The notes under the pieces were generated by a model, which saw nothing but the letters and a program-made list of their open reading frames with translations, was not told where the DNA came from and did no database searches. The position numbers and the translations under genes were made by a program. Below are positions 54,131 to 62,084 of a stretch of 64,000 nucleotides of DNA, piece by piece (position 1 is the first letter of the stretch; each line of letters begins with the position of its first letter). Source of the DNA: Orenia metallireducens. GTDB taxonomy: Bacteria > Bacillota > Halanaerobiia > Halobacteroidales > Halobacteroidaceae. Location: the NCBI RefSeq assembly GCF_001693735.1, contig NZ_LWDV01000006.1:111443-175442 (forward strand), given 5' to 3'.

Positions 54131-54481
54131 ATGAGTAAATTTATTAGCTACTTAATTCCTATACTCACCTTAGCTATCTTTATTCTGCTAATGAATTCAA
54201 CCCCATACTTAAAGCCAGATGATATAAATAGAGATTTAAATAACCTAGAGAAGAATATAGATGTTGCTAATTGGAAAGAATCTCAAATAGATATTAAAGA
54301 AATAAAGAGTAATTTTAGAAGAACAGTCTCACTGATACAGTTCTTTGTAGAAAAAGATGATATAAATAATTTAACTAATAATCTAGCTAGATTAGAAAGC
54401 TCAATCAAATCTAAGAATAAAAGCTCTGCCCTACTAGAAGTAGGTGAAGCGCGCCAACGCTGGGATACCATAGGAGAATAA
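54131..54481 (+). CDS. DUF4363 protein 1
   Basis: A 116-residue protein with one N-terminal membrane helix (YLIPILTLAIFILLM) and a helical outer domain (NNLEKNIDVANWKESQID, then RQRWDTIGE). DUF4363 proteins commonly accompany DUF421 genes in sporulating clostridia. The ATG is nine bases after AAGGAG. It starts 12 bases after the DUF421 stop and is thus co-transcribed. The domain is probably outside the membrane and may pair with the DUF421 helices, but its role is unknown. Confidence 0.85.
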   Translation: MSKFISYLIPILTLAIFILLMNSTPYLKPDDINRDLNNLEKNIDVANWKESQIDIKEIKSNFRRTVSLIQFFVEKDDINNLTNNLARLESSIKSKNKSSALLEVGEARQRWDTIGE

Positions 54482-54590
54482 TATTTCACTATTAATGAAT
54501 CTAATATATTAGATAAGATAGATATTAAGATACTACCTAAATCAAAAACTTAACCAATCCACTAAAATCTATAATTAAGAGGTGATTTAA

Positions 54591-54797
54591 TTGACAGTAA
54601 AAACTAAAATGGAAGAGACAATTACAAGTGCAGAATCTGTCTTAGCAAACTTAAAAACCTTTGCTTTAGAGACTCAAAACCCAGAGGCTAAGCAAATGTT
54701 CAAATCTTTAGCCAAATCTCAGCAAGGAATTACAGATACTCTAAACTCTAGATTAGAGTTTATTAAGAATGAAGAACCTCAATTTAGAGGTCAATAA
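54591..54797 (+). CDS. DUF1657 protein
   Basis: A 68-residue soluble helical protein (MTVKTKMEETITSAESVLAN, QTQNPEA-like middle, ending NSRLEFIKNEEPQFRGQ) of the DUF1657 family. Members occur in SpoVA-2mob operons of spore formers, usually twice per operon; here there is one. The start is a TTG with GAGGTG six bases before it. A perfect palindrome (54822-54857) follows the gene and probably ends the transcript or marks a partial stop before the second DUF4363-DUF421 pair. Confidence 0.88.
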   Translation: MTVKTKMEETITSAESVLANLKTFALETQNPEAKQMFKSLAKSQQGITDTLNSRLEFIKNEEPQFRGQ

Positions 54798-54821
54798 ATT
54801 GTAGCTAAGATATACAGATTA

Positions 54822-54857
54822 TATAAATCTAGTGATATTAATATCACTAGATTTATA
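54822..54857. terminator. Palindrome after the DUF1657 gene
   Basis: A perfect 36-base palindrome (arm TATAAATCTAGTGATATT) ending in TTTATATTT on the plus strand. Confidence 0.75.
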
Positions 54858-54941
54858 TTTGCTAGATATAGTCTTCATAACCTATATTATATAAACTAAA
54901 TCGAAGCATCTTAAAATAATAGCTATTTTTAGGAGGTATCT

Positions 54942-55313
54942 ATGAGAAATAAATTAATAGATGTAATCTTACTATCATTCATTATAATTTCATTACTTGG
55001 ATACTTTATATTAAGTAATCAAGTTTTTGAAGATGATTCTCTAAGGGATAAATTCCAACTTGTAGAAGGATACATAATAAGTGAAGATTGGGATAAGGCT
55101 AAGGAGTTAAGTATAAATATTAAATTTAGTTGGGATAAGCAGAAGCCTTGGATTATGTTAAACTTTGCCGAAGCTGAGTTCTCAAATTTTGAAATCACAC
55201 TAAATCAAATTATAGGTGGAGTTATAGCAAAGGATACAGCAACAGCACTATCTAATACTTTAGTAGCCAAAGATATGTGGGAGAACTTTAAAAGAGTAGT
55301 CCCAGAGCCTTAA
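54942..55313 (+). CDS. DUF4363 protein 2
   Basis: A 123-residue relative of the protein at 54131. One N-terminal helix (VILLSFIIISLLGYFIL) is followed by helical outer segments (KELSINIKFSWDKQKPW, LSNTLVAKDMWENFKRV). TAGGAGG precedes the ATG. It forms the second DUF4363-DUF421 pair, in the opposite order to the first, so the cluster is roughly symmetric around the DUF1657 gene. Confidence 0.85.
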   Translation: MRNKLIDVILLSFIIISLLGYFILSNQVFEDDSLRDKFQLVEGYIISEDWDKAKELSINIKFSWDKQKPWIMLNFAEAEFSNFEITLNQIIGGVIAKDTATALSNTLVAKDMWENFKRVVPEP

Positions 55314-55454
55314 ATAAAACAGTCAAGCTGCACGGAGGAACAGTTATTTTTCCAACTTATATTATAAGTCTAGAAAGAATTATCTTAAAAATCAATAACT
55401 ATCTTAAAAATTTTAAAACAAATGATTTAAATATATTATACGAGGAGGATTAAG

Positions 55455-56147
55455 ATGGAAATATTAGTTTATATTATTCGTTGTATTATGATGCTAATAG
55501 TAACTTGGACTGGAATAAGAATCATTGGTAAGAAATCTCTTGCTGAAACTACTTCCTATGATTTAGCTGCAATTTTAGTCTTAGCTAATATCGCAGCAGA
55601 GCCATTGGTCTATAAAGTGACTTCTAAAGCCACCTTAGGTATTATAACAGTAGTTATTACTACAGCCATAATTGGTCTCTTATCGCTAAATAAATTCTTG
55701 TACAACCTCGATACTAATCCTATCTTACTTATCGCTGATGGTAAGATTATAAAAAAGAATCTAAAGAAGATTAGAATGAATATCCCTCTACTTATGTCTG
55801 AACTTAGGATCAAGGGTTATCAGAATATCTCAGATGTGGAATTTGCGATCGTTGAACCAAATGGTAAATTATCTGTTATACCAAAATCAACTGCTAGACC
55901 AATACAGCCTACAGATTTAGCAATAGCAACAAGTCCAACACAATTAAGCTTCCCTTTAATTATTGATGGTCAGTTAAATAAGAAGAACTGGTCCTATCTT
56001 AATAAAGATGAGAGTTGGCTTAAGCAGCAATTACAGGCCTTTGGCATAGATAAAATTGAAGATGTATTATTAGCACAAATAGACTCCACAGGTCAAATAC
56101 ATATCTATCCCCAAAAGAAGGAGATCAAAATCCCAGAGATAGTTTAA
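55455..56147 (+). CDS. DUF421/YetF-family membrane protein 2
   Basis: A 230-residue paralogue of the protein at 53387. It has three N-terminal helices (IIRCIMMLIVTWTGIRIIG, then LAAILVLANIAAEPLVYKV, then ITVVITTAIIGLLSL) and the two-part cytoplasmic domain (PILLIADGKIIKKNLKKIR, VEFAIVEPNGKLSVIPK). GAGGAGG precedes the ATG. Substantial divergence from the first copy implies old duplication and separate roles. Confidence 0.9.
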   Translation: MEILVYIIRCIMMLIVTWTGIRIIGKKSLAETTSYDLAAILVLANIAAEPLVYKVTSKATLGIITVVITTAIIGLLSLNKFLYNLDTNPILLIADGKIIKKNLKKIRMNIPLLMSELRIKGYQNISDVEFAIVEPNGKLSVIPKSTARPIQPTDLAIATSPTQLSFPLIIDGQLNKKNWSYLNKDESWLKQQLQAFGIDKIEDVLLAQIDSTGQIHIYPQKKEIKIPEIV

Positions 56148-56245
56148 AGTAGGTATTTAGAAGATTAGTAATGAGTGTAAAAATCTTATATCTTCACACC
56201 CACTACTTAACCTTCAAACATAGGAGAAATTCACAATTAAATTTT

Positions 56246-56490
56246 TCATATTTTAAACAAATATCTTGATTTTAATCATATATTAGCCATATAAATTATG
56301 CTTTCTCTAAAATACTTCCCTACGAGTCTTACAGACTCTTCGTGATAGAAAAATTCCCGACCGAATTTTCTCATTTTAAACTACATCTTGATTTTAATCA
56401 TATATTAGCCATATAAATTATGCTTTCTCTAAAATACTTCCCTACGAGTCTTACAGACTCTTCGTGATAGAAAAATTCCCGACCGAATTT
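56246..56490. repeat. Two tandem copies of a 122-base repeat
   Basis: The two units differ at only a few bases near the start of each. Each ends in a hairpin CTACGAGTCTTACAGACTC followed by TTCGTGATAG, then CCCGACCGAATTTT. Related hairpins lie at 23215, 35940, 37560 and 63340. The second unit abuts the stop of the minus-strand gene at 56498. It fills the 350-base gap after the DUF421 gene; the rest has nothing recognisable. Confidence 0.85.
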
Positions 56491-56497
56491 TTCCTAT

Positions 56498-56896
56498 CTA
56501 CTTGTCCTTCATCTTCTCTTTTAGTCTTGCATCAGCAGCCTTAGCTATATCCTTAATCCCATCCCTTCCTATATCAAAATCCTCAGTTTCAGCAGCTGGA
56601 GAACCCATCAGAACCTGGTCGCTAAAACGACCTACTTGTTGAGCCACATCCTCCTTGAAATTACTCCACTCACCTTCAACCTCAACTTCAGGAAAGTTAA
56701 AGCCCTCACCATTCTCCTGAAGGCTGATAAAGTCCTTCTTATGGGTAGCCTTATCATATACTTCACCCATTAAACTACCATTATTGGCTCTGGCTCCTCT
56801 AGATTCATTAACCTTAATTTCACCATTAGTCTCTTCTCTTATCTCTGCTTTCTCAGGTATAGACTCTCTTCTATCTGCCTTGTTTATATCTACCAT
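56498..56896 (-). CDS. Hydrophilic protein of unknown family, 132 residues
   Basis: I do not recognise the family. The protein is soluble, acidic, charge-rich and probably partly disordered at the N-terminus (NKADRRESIPEKAEIREETN). The middle has GSLMGEVYDKATHKKDF and the C-terminus AADARLKEKMKDK. TAGGAGGTG precedes the ATG. It is the only minus-strand gene in the spore-associated stretch. A coat or spore role is a guess from context only. Confidence 0.75.
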   Translation of the reverse strand: MVDINKADRRESIPEKAEIREETNGEIKVNESRGARANNGSLMGEVYDKATHKKDFISLQENGEGFNFPEVEVEGEWSNFKEDVAQQVGRFSDQVLMGSPAAETEDFDIGRDGIKDIAKAADARLKEKMKDK

Positions 56897-57106
56897 AAGA
56901 GCACCTCCTAATACTAGTTTGCAACTAAAGTTTAAAATAATGCTAGGACTTTTTGTTAATTATGATTATCTAAATTTAAATATAAAATAATATTTCCATT
57001 CCATAATAATGTTAAGTGAGTAATTCCATCTGTACATTTATTCCAATAAATTACATTATAATATAAATCATTAACAGAGAAACTATTTAAGAATGGAGGT
57101 GAACAG

Positions 57107-57460
57107 ATGAACTCTACAACCAAAGCACTAATTCTTAAGTTTCTTATGACCTTTGTCTTTGCTGCTATCTCATTCACTTTTATAGCTGATAATACCTTGG
57201 GATGGAGCTTAATAGTAGCAATATTAGTAACAGCTCTAAATTATTTATTAGGTGATTTGTTAGTCCTTCCTAACTTTGGAAATATCACTGCTTCTATAGG
57301 TGATGGAGTAATGGGTGCCTTAACTGCTTATCTTCTTGATATAATCTCTAGAAATTTTGGTACTACCTTATTTACTCTAAGCCTTTTTGCTATCTTAATA
57401 GTAGTTGGTGAATATTTCTTCCATCAATATTTGCTTAACAACAAAAAAGTGTCTCCATGA
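57107..57460 (+). CDS. DUF2512 membrane protein (YndM-like)
   Basis: A 117-residue protein with four membrane helices, the first LILKFLMTFVFAAISFTFIA. The family motif TALNYLLGDLLVLPNFGNI is followed by ASIGDGVMGALTAYLL. DUF2512 proteins are found in spore-forming Firmicutes. GGAGGTG precedes the ATG. It lies 76 bases before the CotF-like gene and may be co-transcribed with it. Confidence 0.85.
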   Translation: MNSTTKALILKFLMTFVFAAISFTFIADNTLGWSLIVAILVTALNYLLGDLLVLPNFGNITASIGDGVMGALTAYLLDIISRNFGTTLFTLSLFAILIVVGEYFFHQYLLNNKKVSP

Positions 57461-57536
57461 ATATTTTAATAGTTTATGGGTCAGTATAATTTACGTATTA
57501 AGCAGTGATAATTTTAATTAAAAGGAGATGAATTAT

Positions 57537-58139
57537 ATGAACAAAGAATATGGTGCACATGAGATTATGGAAATGCATGAGGTTTTAACTGACACAATAA
57601 ATGGAATCAACCAATTTGAACTATATCGTCCTCACGTAAAAGACTCCCAATTAGGTTCAATCTTAGACAATCAAATTCAATTTATGATTAAGGAGTATAA
57701 TAATATGGTTCAAGCCATGAATCAACGTGGAATGAATCAGAGGTTACCATACAATAATCAAATGAATTCTAATCCAAAATATGGTTTAAGAAATCCTCAA
57801 CCAGAAAGTCCAAATACTTCTATCAATCAACTTAATGATAGAGATATAGCAAGTGGTATGTTAAGTTGTCATAAATCCTCTGCAATAATGAGAACTATAG
57901 GAGCATTAGAATGTGCTGACCCTCAATTAAGAAAGATGGTACAACAAGGAAGCATGAACTGTATGGATCAAGCCTATGAAGTATGGCAATTTATGAATGA
58001 AAGAGGGTTTTATCAAGTTCCTACTTTAAAGGATACTACAACTGATACAATGGTTCATTCTTATACACCAGCTAATATGAATAATAATATGAATATGCAA
58101 TTACAACCACAAGCACAAGCACAACCTACTATGCAGTAA
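57537..58139 (+). CDS. CotF-family spore coat protein
   Basis: A 200-residue coat protein. The ferritin-like CotF fold shows in MEMHEVLTDTINGINQFELY and, after a Met/Asn/Pro-rich linker, in DRDIASGMLSCHKSSAIMRT and ECADPQLRKMV. The C-terminus is low complexity, rich in Met, Asn and Gln. The ATG nine bases after AAAAGGAG is used; the one three codons earlier is too close. A terminator follows. It is likely made in the mother cell late in sporulation. Confidence 0.88.
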   Translation: MNKEYGAHEIMEMHEVLTDTINGINQFELYRPHVKDSQLGSILDNQIQFMIKEYNNMVQAMNQRGMNQRLPYNNQMNSNPKYGLRNPQPESPNTSINQLNDRDIASGMLSCHKSSAIMRTIGALECADPQLRKMVQQGSMNCMDQAYEVWQFMNERGFYQVPTLKDTTTDTMVHSYTPANMNNNMNMQLQPQAQAQPTMQ

Positions 58140-58141
58140 TC

Positions 58142-58179
58142 TTAAGAAACCACTTGCTTATAAGCGAGTGGTTTCTTAA
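58142..58179. terminator. Terminator after the CotF-like gene
   Basis: The stem TTAAGAAACCACT/AGTGGTTTCTTAA with an inner GCTTATAAGC extension and a weak T-tail. The gene behind has its own ribosome site. Confidence 0.75.
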
Positions 58180-58254
58180 ATCCTTATTTTTCTAATATCA
58201 ATCTTATAGTCGACTCAAATACTAAAATTAAAATATTTATGAGGAGTTGAACCT

Positions 58255-58968
58255 ATGTTTAAACACGATAAACAACTATTGCACGATGTAAAAGTAGATC
58301 AACCTAACCCTACTTATGCTGCTATGTTACAAGAACAATTAGGAGGACCTAATGGGGAGCTAAAGGCTGGACTGCAATATTTTGCTCAAAGCTTTAGGAT
58401 TCAAGATCCTGAAATTAAAGATTTATTTTTAGATATAGCTACTGAAGAGTTCAGTCATGCAGAGATGGTGGCTCAAACTATTAACCTGTTAAATGGTCAT
58501 GATGTAGCCAATACTCCTGACACTGTTGGGCAGATAGAATCCCAAGTCTTAGGTGGTCTATCTCCCATGTTAGCAAATGCTTCTGGAGAACCCTTCACTG
58601 CTAATTATGTAAATGTTACTGGTGATATTATTGCTGACATTCTCTCGGATATTGCTGCTGAACAGAGAGCTAAAGTAGTCTATGAGTACTTACATCGCCA
58701 GATAGATGACCACGGGGTTAGAGAGACTATTGATTTCTTATTAAATCGGGAAGAAGCCCATAATGCCCTATTTAGAGAAGCCTTAAATAAGCTACAACAG
58801 AAACCAGAATATTCTAATTATGACTTTGGAGTTACTGAGGATTCTAAGCTATACTTCGATCTATCTACACCAGGTAGATATTTTGCTAATCCTAATCCAA
58901 CTGCTCCAAGCTTTGATAATCCACGTAAAATGGAAAAAAGTACTCAAACCCTGCAACCAGTTCAATAA
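58255..58968 (+). CDS. Manganese catalase-like spore coat protein (CotJC-like)
   Basis: Ferritin-like di-metal protein. Ligands are visible as GELKAGLQYF (Glu), ATEEFSHAEM (Glu and His), DIAAEQRAKVVYE (Glu) and NREEAHNALF (Glu and His), the manganese catalase arrangement. At 237 residues it is shorter than stand-alone catalases and lies near CotJC. Catalase activity would protect the spore against peroxide. It follows the CotF-like gene, as coat genes often cluster. A palindromic repeat separates it from the convergent channel gene. Confidence 0.92.
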   Translation: MFKHDKQLLHDVKVDQPNPTYAAMLQEQLGGPNGELKAGLQYFAQSFRIQDPEIKDLFLDIATEEFSHAEMVAQTINLLNGHDVANTPDTVGQIESQVLGGLSPMLANASGEPFTANYVNVTGDIIADILSDIAAEQRAKVVYEYLHRQIDDHGVRETIDFLLNREEAHNALFREALNKLQQKPEYSNYDFGVTEDSKLYFDLSTPGRYFANPNPTAPSFDNPRKMEKSTQTLQPVQ

Positions 58969-58975
58969 ATAAAGA

Positions 58976-59042
58976 CAATAACAAGTAACAAGTGATGGAA
59001 AGAGATTTTTGCTCGTTATTCATCACTTGTTACTCGTTACTA
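58976..59042. repeat. AGTAAC-type palindrome between convergent genes
   Basis: An inverted repeat with arms AGTAACAAGTGATG and CATCACTTGTTACT enclosing about 20 bases. It could act as a terminator for both neighbours. The same arms occur at 10838, 25196 and 37035. Confidence 0.6.
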
Positions 59043-59047
59043 AATTA

Positions 59048-59881
59048 TCATTCCTCCTCTTCAGTTGAAGAAGATAACTTCATATCTAGATAAGCATCGA
59101 TAATTCTTTTAAGCTCCTTTACTTCCTTTGCTGATAAATCCTCAATATTATTTAGTTGTTCTATTACAAATTTAAGATTACTATTATCCCCTTTTCTCCG
59201 TTCCTCATTTGAAAAGAAGGTTGATAAAGTACTTGTAATCATTCCTATTAATGAAATTCCCACAATCATAATCAAGGCTGCAATCATTCTTCCCTCAATA
59301 GTCTTGGGGGCAATATCTCCATAACCTACCGTTGTGGCAGTAACTAAACTCCACCATAAAGCATCTTCAAAGCTTCTATTCTCAAATTTATGGACACCTA
59401 CTGCTCCTAGAAAGATTACTACAACTGTAAAGATCAACATATAATTGAGCCCATTGGTCTGTATAAACCTATGAAACCCTTTAATCGACCTACGAACAAA
59501 GATAAATATCCTAGCAACTCTAAAAACCTTAGTTATGTAAAACAACTGCGTTAAACTCAACAACCTGGATACTCTAGCTATTCTAAATAGCCTAAAAGCC
59601 TTATCAAAGGGAATAAAGGCAATTATATCTAATAGATTATTTAAGATATAATCTAGTCTTTCACCACTTTTAACATGGGCTAATCGTGAGCAGAACTCTA
59701 AAGCAAAGACGATACAGATAAAGAAATCTATATTTGAAAATAAATCTTCTGTCTTAGCAGAAAGATTAAAAAAACTTTCTGCAGTTAACATCCCTATTGC
59801 CAAGACAGCTAAAATTAACATAAATATTTCAGTATACTTCTCTAATCTTTGATTATCGAATTTATTATAAGAGTTGAACAT
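59048..59881 (-). CDS. Voltage-gated potassium channel, six helices
   Basis: Inner-membrane Kv-type channel. A cytoplasmic start is followed by S1-S3 helices, an S4 with regular arginines (FRLFRIARVSRLLSL, then KVFRVARIFIFVRR), S5, the selectivity filter TTVGYGDIAP, and S6 (IAALIMIVGISLIGMITSTL). A short C-terminal coiled segment of about 55 residues replaces any RCK domain. At 277 residues it is a compact KvAP-like channel. Potassium control would matter for a halophile. It is preceded by AGGTGAA. Confidence 0.93.
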   Translation of the reverse strand: MFNSYNKFDNQRLEKYTEIFMLILAVLAIGMLTAESFFNLSAKTEDLFSNIDFFICIVFALEFCSRLAHVKSGERLDYILNNLLDIIAFIPFDKAFRLFRIARVSRLLSLTQLFYITKVFRVARIFIFVRRSIKGFHRFIQTNGLNYMLIFTVVVIFLGAVGVHKFENRSFEDALWWSLVTATTVGYGDIAPKTIEGRMIAALIMIVGISLIGMITSTLSTFFSNEERRKGDNSNLKFVIEQLNNIEDLSAKEVKELKRIIDAYLDMKLSSSTEEEE

Positions 59882-59981
59882 TTAATTTTATTCACCTCTA
59901 TTCTATTCTTGACTAAATAAACAGAGATTACCCATAATTTTTTCTTTTTAATGAATGATGTAATGTAGCTATATTAAGGAC

Positions 59982-60010
59982 AAAAGACTGCAACCTCTAA
60001 CTTAGGCTAC
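59982..60010 (-). terminator. Terminator after the Fur-family gene
   Basis: On the minus strand a ten-base-pair RNA stem (GACUGUAGCC/GGUUGCAGUC, with some G-U pairs) is followed by TTTTGTCC. It is strand-specific. Confidence 0.65.
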
Positions 60011-60018
60011 AGTCTCAC

Positions 60019-60441
60019 TTAATATTTTTTACAACTTGGGCATAATCCATATATCTTCATTCTATGGTCTATGATAGTATACCCTGTGTCATCCTTCAAT
60101 TTTCTCTCAAACTCCTTTAAAGGACAATCTAAAGGGAGTATATCATCACATTCTATACAGATTAAATGATGATGATGATGCCCATCAATCAATTCAAACT
60201 TCTGTTCATTCCCTTTTAAATTTAATGACCTAACAATATTATCATCTTTGAAGGAATTTAAGTTCCTATATACCGTGGACAATCTTAGCTTAGGATACTC
60301 TTCTTTCAATTTAGCAAATATATCTTGAGCAGATAAAGGTCTGCTACTATCAAGTAATACACCTATAATAATCTCTCTCTGTCTAGTCCATCTAATTCCT
60401 TTATCCTTTAATTTTTGCTCCCAAAGTTCTAATTTTCCCAT
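60019..60441 (-). CDS. zur: Fur-family regulator, probably Zur
   Basis: Metal-dependent repressor. The winged helix contains RWTRQREIIIGVLLDSSRPL and LRLSTVYRNLNSF. The regulatory site is HHHHHLICIEC, and two CxxC pairs (CIEC, CPSC) hold structural zinc. At 140 residues length is normal. Its place directly after znuABC and the 7-1-7 boxes before znuA favours zinc over iron or peroxide sensing. It lies 44 bases after znuB and is probably in the same operon, giving feedback control. Confidence 0.88.
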   Translation of the reverse strand: MGKLELWEQKLKDKGIRWTRQREIIIGVLLDSSRPLSAQDIFAKLKEEYPKLRLSTVYRNLNSFKDDNIVRSLNLKGNEQKFELIDGHHHHHLICIECDDILPLDCPLKEFERKLKDDTGYTIIDHRMKIYGLCPSCKKY

Positions 60442-60485
60442 ACTCCTCCCCCATTTTAGAAATTTAATGATTACTAAACATTTAC

Positions 60486-61319
60486 TTAAAATCCTACTTC
60501 AGACCTTCTAGATAGAAAGCTATTAAACTTCTTATATATAATAGCCCCAATTAGGTAAAGAACACTAGCTACAATAATCGTACCTCCAGAGGCTAAATCA
60601 TAATAGAAGGATATAAATAACCCCGTATTAACTGATAAAATACTAAAAATAACACTATATATAATAGTCTCTTTAAAACTTTTAGCTAACTGTAAACTCC
60701 CTGCTACAGGCAGAGTAATCAATGATGAAACTAACAATCCCCCAATAATCCTCATCGATAAAGAGACAGTAATTGAAACAAGTACCATAAAAAGTATATT
60801 CAGCACCTTTACTGGTACCCCTGCTAACTTAGCATCACTCTCATTAAAGGCTAAGAAGAAAAAACCATAATAGAAATACAATACAACCCCTATAATAACC
60901 ACTGCTAAAGAAATAACAGTCAATACATCTTGCTTAGTAACCATTGAAATACTACCAAATAAATAGCTAAAAATTCCTGAATTATTATTAGATAAGCTAA
61001 TTAGAATAGTAGCTAACCCCAAGCCCGTGGCTAAAATAATTGATAATGATAATTCAGCATAATCCTTGTAGTCTTTACGTAACTTTTCAATTCCTACAGC
61101 AGCTAAAACTGAAACAGCTAAAGCAGTATAGATAGGATAAATACCAAAAATCATCCCAATTGCTACACCAGTTAATGCTACATGGGATAAAGTATTACCA
61201 ATTAAAGATAATCTTTTTAATACCAAAAAAACACCAATCAAAGGGCAGATAACTGCTATAACATTTCCTACAATAAAAGCACGCTGCATAAAAGAATAAG
61301 TAAATATATCTAACAACAC
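60486..61319 (-). CDS. znuB: Zinc ABC importer permease
   Basis: Inner-membrane permease of the ABC-3 (TroC/ZnuB) family with about eight helices. Characteristic are AFIVGNVIAVICPLIGVFLV, SLIGNTLSHVALTGVAIG and the late IGGLLVSSLITLPVAGSLQL. Length 277 is typical. The start overlaps znuC by ten bases, so it is translationally coupled. It works with ZnuA and ZnuC. A manganese role is possible by sequence alone, but the His-rich ZnuA points to zinc. Confidence 0.94.
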   Translation of the reverse strand: MLLDIFTYSFMQRAFIVGNVIAVICPLIGVFLVLKRLSLIGNTLSHVALTGVAIGMIFGIYPIYTALAVSVLAAVGIEKLRKDYKDYAELSLSIILATGLGLATILISLSNNNSGIFSYLFGSISMVTKQDVLTVISLAVVIIGVVLYFYYGFFFLAFNESDAKLAGVPVKVLNILFMVLVSITVSLSMRIIGGLLVSSLITLPVAGSLQLAKSFKETIIYSVIFSILSVNTGLFISFYYDLASGGTIIVASVLYLIGAIIYKKFNSFLSRRSEVGF

Positions 61320-62083
61320 CTACTATTCACCCCCTGATGTTCATGCTTTGGTACCAATGATTTATTATCTCCCTTTATCTGATTTAAATAGTTAATATAA
61401 TCAAACTCTTCAGCCTGATGTACGAAGATACTATTGTTTCCAAAGCAGAAGATCTTATTAGCCTGATCACTAATCACATAAATATCATGAGAGATCATCA
61501 CTATAGTAATTCCTAGCTCCCCATTCAATTTAGCCAATAATTTATAGAATTCATCTTGAGACTTAGCATCTACTCCCACTAAAGGTTCATCTAAAAAGAT
61601 TATTTCTGGATTGCTAATTAAGGTTCTAGCAATAAATACCCGTTGCTGCTGCCCACCAGATAGCTCTCCAATCTTTCGATACTTATAATCAAACATATCG
61701 ACTAATTTTAGAACTTTATCTATTCTCTGCTCTAACTTCTTAGTCAGTATTTTAAACCATCCCATCTCCTGATATAAGGCTGCCCCAATAATCTCCTTGA
61801 CCGTAGCTGGAAAGCTGGAATTAAAATCTCTCACCTTCTGTGAAATATAGCCAACCTTGTCCCACTCTTTAAAGTTCTTAATTGCTTTACCCAATAGCTT
61901 AACCTGACCACTACTTGCTTTTAAATCACCTATTAATAACTTCAATAATGTACTCTTCCCAGATCCATTAGGACCAATAAAGGCGATAAAATCGCCTTTA
62001 TTGATAGTTAAATTAATATCCTTCAATACATAATCATCCTCATAACTAAAGGATAGATTCTCCACCTCAATTATCTCTTTCAT
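61310..62083 (-). CDS. znuC: Zinc ABC importer ATPase
   Basis: ABC ATPase driving metal uptake. Walker A is GPNGSGKSTLLK, the Q-loop GYISQKVRD, signature LSGGQQQR, Walker B IIFLDEPLVGVD and switch ISHD. All key residues are intact. At 257 residues it is full length. It starts two bases after the znuA stop and overlaps znuB at its end. It is the central gene of the importer operon. Confidence 0.95.
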   Translation of the reverse strand: MKEIIEVENLSFSYEDDYVLKDINLTINKGDFIAFIGPNGSGKSTLLKLLIGDLKASSGQVKLLGKAIKNFKEWDKVGYISQKVRDFNSSFPATVKEIIGAALYQEMGWFKILTKKLEQRIDKVLKLVDMFDYKYRKIGELSGGQQQRVFIARTLISNPEIIFLDEPLVGVDAKSQDEFYKLLAKLNGELGITIVMISHDIYVISDQANKIFCFGNNSIFVHQAEEFDYINYLNQIKGDNKSLVPKHEHQGVNSRCC

Positions 62084-62084
62084 C

